From contig JOAA01000013.1 of assembly GCA_000720375.1 (NCBI GenBank), positions 434,001 through 498,000 on the forward strand: a stretch of 64,000 bases of DNA, given 5' to 3'. The notes under the pieces were generated by a model, which saw nothing but the letters and a program-made list of their open reading frames with translations, had not been told where the DNA came from and made no database searches. The position numbers were made by a program, and so were the translations under genes. Below, one piece after another: positions 60,010 to 64,000 of the stretch. The stretch's first letter is position 1. Each line of letters starts with the position of its first letter. The stretch is from Rhodococcus rhodnii (GTDB lineage: Bacteria; Actinomycetota; Actinomycetes; Mycobacteriales; Pseudonocardiaceae).

Positions 60010-61935
60010 ATGGCGCACACGCCAGGCAATATCGTTCATGTACCCGCGGACAGATCCAGGCCACCCGAGTGGGCCAAGGGATACGTCAAACCACGCGCCC
60101 GCACCGACGCCATGGCGGTGCCGACAGGAGGAAGCTACGTCACCATTCTCGCCCACTCGGACGACGAACTGATCTTCATCAACCCCGACCTGCACCCCTC
60201 GATCAAGGCAGGCTTGCCGAGCCGGACCATCTACCTCACCGCCGACGAGGACAACGGGTGGGTGGAAGAAGGGCTCACCCGGGAGGAATTCGCGGCACGA
60301 CTGCACGGCGGCACCCGCGAGGCCTACGCCGTGCTGGCCGGACAGCCGAACGACTGGACGATCGACGCGATCACCATTGCGGGCAAGCAGATCGAACGCA
60401 ACACATTGGACGGCGCCCCGCACGTCCAGCTGTACTGGATCAACCTGCCCGACGGCGGCGACCCGCTGTACCTGCGTGCGCTGATGAACATGTGGGACGA
60501 CCCGACCTTCAGGTCCATCACGATCGTGCCGACCGGCAGCCCGGTCACCGACGTCCAGGACTACAACAGCGAGGAACTGCTCGCGGTGCTGGTGGACATG
60601 CTGATGCTCTTCCAGCCGACCACCATCCGGATCCAGGACCCGGCGCCGGACCAGCGGTACCGAGGCGACCACGTCGACCACATCGCGGCGGCCTATTTCA
60701 GCCAGCTCGCGGTCAAGGTCTACGAAGGCCCAGCGCCGACCCAGCAGTGCCTGCTGCTGCGCTACCGCTGCTACAACACGGAAAATTCACCCGTGAACGT
60801 GCCACCGGCGTTGGCTGCCGCCAAAATGGCCGCCTTCAACGAGTACAAGAAGTACCTGAAGCCGCCTCAGGACGCGTGGGACGGGCACGCGCTACGCAAC
60901 CACCAGCGGTTCCTCGTGACCGAGCCGTTCGTCATCAAGGACGGCACGGGCGCGCTGCACGCGGTCATCGTCGGCGGCGACAACGTGATCGCGTGGCGGC
61001 AGAACGCTGGCAGCACCACGTGGTCCGCACCGACCATCCTGATATCGGGCAGTTTCGTGCCGGGTGTGGCGATGGAGCTCAACCAGGACGGCACCGTGCA
61101 GCTCGCCGTGTACAGCTGGGACACCTTCGACATCAGGACCACCCGGCAGGTCGCGCCAGGAGGTGGATTCGGCACCTGGGAGAGCCTCGGCTCGCCCGGT
61201 GACGTCATCGGAGTACCGGCCATGGGGCGCAACGCCGGCGGCTGCCTTGAGATGTACGCACTCAACTCGGCCGGCGGGATCAGCAACGCCTTCCAGTCCA
61301 CACCGAACGGCCCGATCACCGGGTGGGACCACATCAGTGGCGGCCCGAACGTGCTCGGTCAGCCGGCCGTGTTCCTCAGCAGCGACGACCTGCTGAACGT
61401 CTTCGCCGACAACAACGGCCAGATCGCGCACTGGACGCAGCCGCCAGGCAGTGGCACCAGCCCGAATCCCGCCTTCCCCGCTGTCGAGACGGTGGGCGCG
61501 CCCAGCCCTGCCATGCAGGGCAACAACAACGGGATCCTGATCATCCGCGAGCACGGCGACGGCGCGTTGGGCGAAAGCCACGAAACCAGCCCGGGCGGAT
61601 CTTGGTCCGGACTGGGACACATCAACGGACAAGGCGGGATCGGCCCATCCTTCGGTGTGCGCTCCGGGTCCGGTACCGGTGGTGGCCCGCGCGTGTTCGC
61701 GTTCGCGCGCAACGACAACTACGGCATCAGCATGAGCAAACAGGACAGCGCCGGGAACTTCGGGCCGTGGACCGACCTCGGCGGGTACTGCGAGATCGGG
61801 CCCGCCGCTGTGCTGGACAACGCCGGATTGGTGCGGCTGCTCGTCGTCGGCGGAGACTGCCGGTTGTACGAGCGACGGCAGACCGCGGCGGGGCCGGATG
61901 CCCCGTTCACCAACTGGCAGGTCGTCGGAGTGTGA
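60010..61935 (+). CDS. PIG-L/LmbE-type deacetylase with C-terminal propeller-like lectin region
   Basis: The 641-residue protein has an N-terminal PIG-L deacetylase domain (about 40-280): zinc ligands in LAHSDDELIF near 47-56 and DHVDHIAAAYF near 220-230, and LTADEDNGW. About residues 300-640 are repeats of four-strand blades (VIVGGDNVIAWRQNAGSTTWSAP, MYALNSAGGISNAFQ, VFADNNGQIAHWTQPPG, VFAFARNDNYGISMSKQ), like PLL-type fucose-binding beta-propellers. It would de-N-acetylate an amino sugar conjugate, with the propeller tethering it to glycans. GAGGGGGATCG precedes the ATG; no signal peptide is obvious, which is odd for a lectin-like protein. A bidirectional terminator follows. Confidence 0.85.
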   Translation: MAHTPGNIVHVPADRSRPPEWAKGYVKPRARTDAMAVPTGGSYVTILAHSDDELIFINPDLHPSIKAGLPSRTIYLTADEDNGWVEEGLTREEFAARLHGGTREAYAVLAGQPNDWTIDAITIAGKQIERNTLDGAPHVQLYWINLPDGGDPLYLRALMNMWDDPTFRSITIVPTGSPVTDVQDYNSEELLAVLVDMLMLFQPTTIRIQDPAPDQRYRGDHVDHIAAAYFSQLAVKVYEGPAPTQQCLLLRYRCYNTENSPVNVPPALAAAKMAAFNEYKKYLKPPQDAWDGHALRNHQRFLVTEPFVIKDGTGALHAVIVGGDNVIAWRQNAGSTTWSAPTILISGSFVPGVAMELNQDGTVQLAVYSWDTFDIRTTRQVAPGGGFGTWESLGSPGDVIGVPAMGRNAGGCLEMYALNSAGGISNAFQSTPNGPITGWDHISGGPNVLGQPAVFLSSDDLLNVFADNNGQIAHWTQPPGSGTSPNPAFPAVETVGAPSPAMQGNNNGILIIREHGDGALGESHETSPGGSWSGLGHINGQGGIGPSFGVRSGSGTGGGPRVFAFARNDNYGISMSKQDSAGNFGPWTDLGGYCEIGPAAVLDNAGLVRLLVVGGDCRLYERRQTAAGPDAPFTNWQVVGV

Positions 61936-61938
61936 TGG

Positions 61939-61966
61939 GGTGGGGACCCGCGCACGGGTCCCCACC
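61939..61966. terminator. Bidirectional hairpin between convergent genes
   Basis: GGTGGGGACCCG (61939-61950) pairs perfectly with 61955-61966 around a 4-base loop between the stops of the PIG-L and acetoacetate-decarboxylase-like genes. Confidence 0.75.
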
Positions 61967-61971
61967 TTCGC

Positions 61972-62886
61972 TCAGCCCGCGTCGGGACCGGTGAGGATCC
62001 TCAGGTCGGACACCGAGTAGGACAGCGTGCTGCGGAATCCTTGGCCGGTACGCATGATCCGCAGATCAGCCAGTTCCTCACCGGGGGCGGGGAAGAACTG
62101 CAGCTTGCCCGATCCCGCCCAGGTCGTCCCGAGCTGCACGCCGTCCAAAATGGACAGCGTGAGCTCGTGCACCGCGGGGTTGTTGTACTGACCGGCCTTC
62201 AACCGCGGGAAGTGCCGGAGGTTGACGATCGGCCGGGACAACGCGGGCAGGTTCGGGATGGTGTTCGCCAGCGTGACCTGCCCTTCAGCCAGGCGTCGGC
62301 CCGCGGCGGACAGCGTTCCCGCGAACGTGCCGCCCGCGCCGAGCACGGGCGCGGCCTTGCTCGGTACGGCGTAGGCCCGGGTCTGGTGCACCTGGCCGAT
62401 CTTCTTCGGGAAGCCCTGGAACCAGCCCCTGGCAAGGGAAGCGTCGTTGTCGACCCAGATGAACGGGCACCACGCCACGTTCGTGGTCTGGAACCGGGCG
62501 TCCAGCAGGACAAGGAATTCGGAGTACTGGCTGCGCACCGGGTCCAGGTAGTCCTGCCGGTCGCCGGTGGTGAACTGCCAGTCGATGAACAGCGCATAGC
62601 CGTGGCCCGACGTGGCCGGGTCGGGCGTGAGTCCAGCGGGCAGGGCGGCCTGTGCGGCTTCCGGGGTCGTCCAGAACTCCACACCGACCAGATCGCCGAC
62701 GTAGTTCCACGGCGGCGCGCCGACGATGTTGGCCTCGCCCTTGGCGCTCAAGGGAAGGCTGTACCCCTTCAGTTCGTTCGGTGGCAGCGTGGCCGCCGAG
62801 GCCTGCGCGGCGAGGCCGGTACCGGCCACCGCGGCCACTCCCCCGGCGATCAGACTACGCCTGCCGATGTTCGAACCGTCAGTCAT
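61972..62886 (-). CDS. Tat-exported acetoacetate decarboxylase-fold protein
   Basis: The 304-residue protein begins with a twin-arginine signal (NIGRRSLIAGGVAAVAGTGLAAQASA, about 1-32). The rest has the acetoacetate decarboxylase (ADC) fold: AQAALPAGLTPDPATSGHGYALFIDWQ, ARGWFQGFPKKIGQVHQTRAY with a Lys pair where the Schiff-base Lys sits in true ADC enzymes, and a beta-rich end. ADC-like proteins include decarboxylases, aldolase-dehydratases and MppR-type regulators. An exported version is unusual. AGGAG precedes ATG 62886. It is a single gene; function unknown. Confidence 0.8.
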   Translation of the reverse strand: MTDGSNIGRRSLIAGGVAAVAGTGLAAQASAATLPPNELKGYSLPLSAKGEANIVGAPPWNYVGDLVGVEFWTTPEAAQAALPAGLTPDPATSGHGYALFIDWQFTTGDRQDYLDPVRSQYSEFLVLLDARFQTTNVAWCPFIWVDNDASLARGWFQGFPKKIGQVHQTRAYAVPSKAAPVLGAGGTFAGTLSAAGRRLAEGQVTLANTIPNLPALSRPIVNLRHFPRLKAGQYNNPAVHELTLSILDGVQLGTTWAGSGKLQFFPAPGEELADLRIMRTGQGFRSTLSYSVSDLRILTGPDAG

Positions 62887-63056
62887 TGGAGAATCTCCTC
62901 GTATATCCCAGGTTCACAATGTCCACAACGGACTCCTGAGGCGCGCGAGCGCACTGTGAGCCTAGCTAACGAGTGGCGGGAGATCGGCCCATCGGCGTCT
63001 TCTCGCCGGATTGTCAGACCCCTGGGCTAGCGTGAATCCACCGAGAGGAGTCAACC

Positions 63057-63875
63057 GTGAACCACCTGGAATCCCCGGACGGAACCCGGATCGCGTACAC
63101 CGTCGCCGGCGAGGGCCCGCCGGTCGTGCTCGTCGGCGGAGGCCTCGACGACGGTTCGGAGAACGCACCGCTGGCACAAGTCCTGGCGCGGTGGTTCACC
63201 GTGCTCAACTACACGCGAAGAGGCCGAGGTGAAAGCAGCGACACGCTCCCCTATTCCCGGGAGCGAGAAATAGAGGACCTTGCCGCCGTGATCGCCGTGA
63301 CCGGCGGGCCCGCCCATGTGTTCGGCGCGTCCTCCGGCGGAGCGCTCGCCCTCGAAGCGGTGGCCTCCGGCCTGCCTGTGACGAGTCTCGCCGTGTACGA
63401 AGTCCCTTACATGGCAGACGAAACCATGGTCCAGGTCTGGTCACAGTACGTTGATCAACTCGTCGCGGCACTGTCCGAGGGCAGACGTGGCGACGCCGTC
63501 GAGCTCTTCATGGGTTTGGCCGGTTCGTCGCCCGACGACATCGCCGCAGCACGCGAATCCCCTGTCTGGCTGGACTTGGTGACTCTCGCGCCCACTTTGG
63601 CGTACGACGCCGCTTGCATCGGAGACGGGCCGGTCCCTGCTGCACGGCTGGCTTCCGTCACGCAACCTGTTCTCGTGGCTACAGGCGGGGTCCCGGATCC
63701 GCACATGGGCGGACTCCAGCCCGGCTTCTTCGACGCGGCCGCCGACCTGCTTGCCGCCGCGTTACCGGCATCCGAACGTCAGGTCATCGCCAACCAAACC
63801 CACGTCGCCGACCCCGAAGTCCTCGGCCCGGTCTTACACAAGTTCTTCTCGAACCGGACAGGACATCGCTGTTGA
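63057..63875 (+). CDS. Alpha/beta hydrolase
   Basis: A 272-residue alpha/beta hydrolase: VVLVGGGLDDGSENAPL, YTRRGRGESSDT, the nucleophile Ser in HVFGASSGGALALEAVASG near 88-100, a lid region and a C-terminal catalytic His candidate in NQTHVADPEVLGPVLHKFF. AGAGGAG lies six bases before the GTG start. Enzymes of this size hydrolyse esters, lactones or epoxides; the substrate is not visible. It stands alone next to the right edge and is followed by a hairpin and the putative intron. Confidence 0.85.
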   Translation: MNHLESPDGTRIAYTVAGEGPPVVLVGGGLDDGSENAPLAQVLARWFTVLNYTRRGRGESSDTLPYSREREIEDLAAVIAVTGGPAHVFGASSGGALALEAVASGLPVTSLAVYEVPYMADETMVQVWSQYVDQLVAALSEGRRGDAVELFMGLAGSSPDDIAAARESPVWLDLVTLAPTLAYDAACIGDGPVPAARLASVTQPVLVATGGVPDPHMGGLQPGFFDAAADLLAAALPASERQVIANQTHVADPEVLGPVLHKFFSNRTGHRC

Positions 63876-63910
63876 CAACGCTCAAGTTTTGTCTGCGCCG
63901 TGAGGCGCTG

Positions 63911-64000
63911 GTGCGCCGTGAAGCGGCGTGAACCAAGGGAGGTGGAAGTCCTTCCCGCCGGGGTGTCGCAGCAGCCCGGTAGGAGCTGAGCGCAGTCCGA
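63911..64000 (+). mobile_element. 5' end of a putative group II intron, truncated by the window edge
   Basis: Beginning with the group II consensus GTGCG, the sequence GTGCGCCGTGAAGCGGCGTG is followed by AACCAAGGGAGG, AAGTCCTTCCCGCCGGGG and CAGCCCGGTAGGAGCTGAGC, which resembles domain I starts of bacterial introns. It follows a stem-loop GCGCC-GTGA-GGCGC (63895-63908), the kind of terminator-like hairpin after which class C introns insert. The rest, including any reverse transcriptase gene, lies beyond the window. Confidence 0.5.

Noticed and set aside
59376..61202. 608-codon forward reading frame
   Set aside because: It is the shifted shadow of the PIG-L gene; the product is Arg/Pro-rich without domain signatures, while the other frame has clear zinc motifs.

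Overview
The window is high-GC DNA with frequent GTG/TTG starts, tightly overlapped stop/start junctions (ATGA, GTGA, TGATG), abundant secreted hydrolases and F420/SARP-type genes. It carries a mycobacterium-like glnX-glnH-pknG locus, a 2-methylisoborneol-type terpene pair, a BTAD/SARP regulator and YbaB/WXG genes. This points to a filamentous actinomycete, most likely Pseudonocardiaceae (Amycolatopsis/Kibdelosporangium/Lentzea-like). That placement is inferred from gene content; no rRNA or tRNA was seen.

Left part (1-12.4 kb). The left edge holds a candidate immune module: a small TIR protein translationally coupled to a larger TIR plus HATPase protein that leaves the window just as an NB-ARC-like segment seems to begin. 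An XRE regulator is divergent from it. After HxlR/ABM and DUF4419 genes comes a leftward six-gene operon: glnX (four-helix membrane protein), glnH (amino-acid-binding lipoprotein), a caspase-fold protease, pknG, a von Willebrand A protein and a GntR regulator. It is the mycobacterial glutamate/aspartate-sensing PknG locus with a caspase and a VWA protein added, and is the most intriguing system here.

Middle-left (12.4-31 kb). Two uncharacterised genes (one DUF6745) precede 0.96 kb of non-coding DNA with imperfect repeats. Then follow a CopD-CtaG membrane fusion with degenerate CtaG ligands, a DUF6510/flavin reductase/molybdenum oxidoreductase operon, DUF5709, a secreted polysaccharide lyase, a GH18 chitinase with a DasR-type site upstream, a YbaB-WXG-PH-like cluster, a fungalysin metallopeptidase, and a patatin-like lipase with membrane helices inserted between its catalytic residues.

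Middle-right (31-43 kb). Compact redox and regulator modules: a membrane protein/HTH/quinone-reductase operon facing an SDR across a large dyad; a leftward acyl-CoA-dehydrogenase-like/LLM/MDR/HxlR operon next to a divergent BTAD-NB-ARC-TPR (SARP) regulator; an SDR/TetR pair; a phosphotriesterase gene split by an in-frame amber codon; and a carboxymuconolactone-decarboxylase/ECF41 sigma pair.

Right part (43-64 kb). A LacI-controlled sugar ABC operon ends in a secreted GH2 enzyme with a LamG domain. Then come a lipoprotein, an MFS/MsrA/MOSC operon with TetR, an epimerase/Gfo-Idh-MocA pair behind two palindromes, the MIB-type terpene pair (cyclase and GPP methyltransferase) next to a frameshifted SRPBCC remnant, a PIG-L deacetylase with a propeller-like C-terminus, a Tat-exported acetoacetate-decarboxylase-like protein, an alpha/beta hydrolase, and at the edge what looks like the 5' end of a group II intron.
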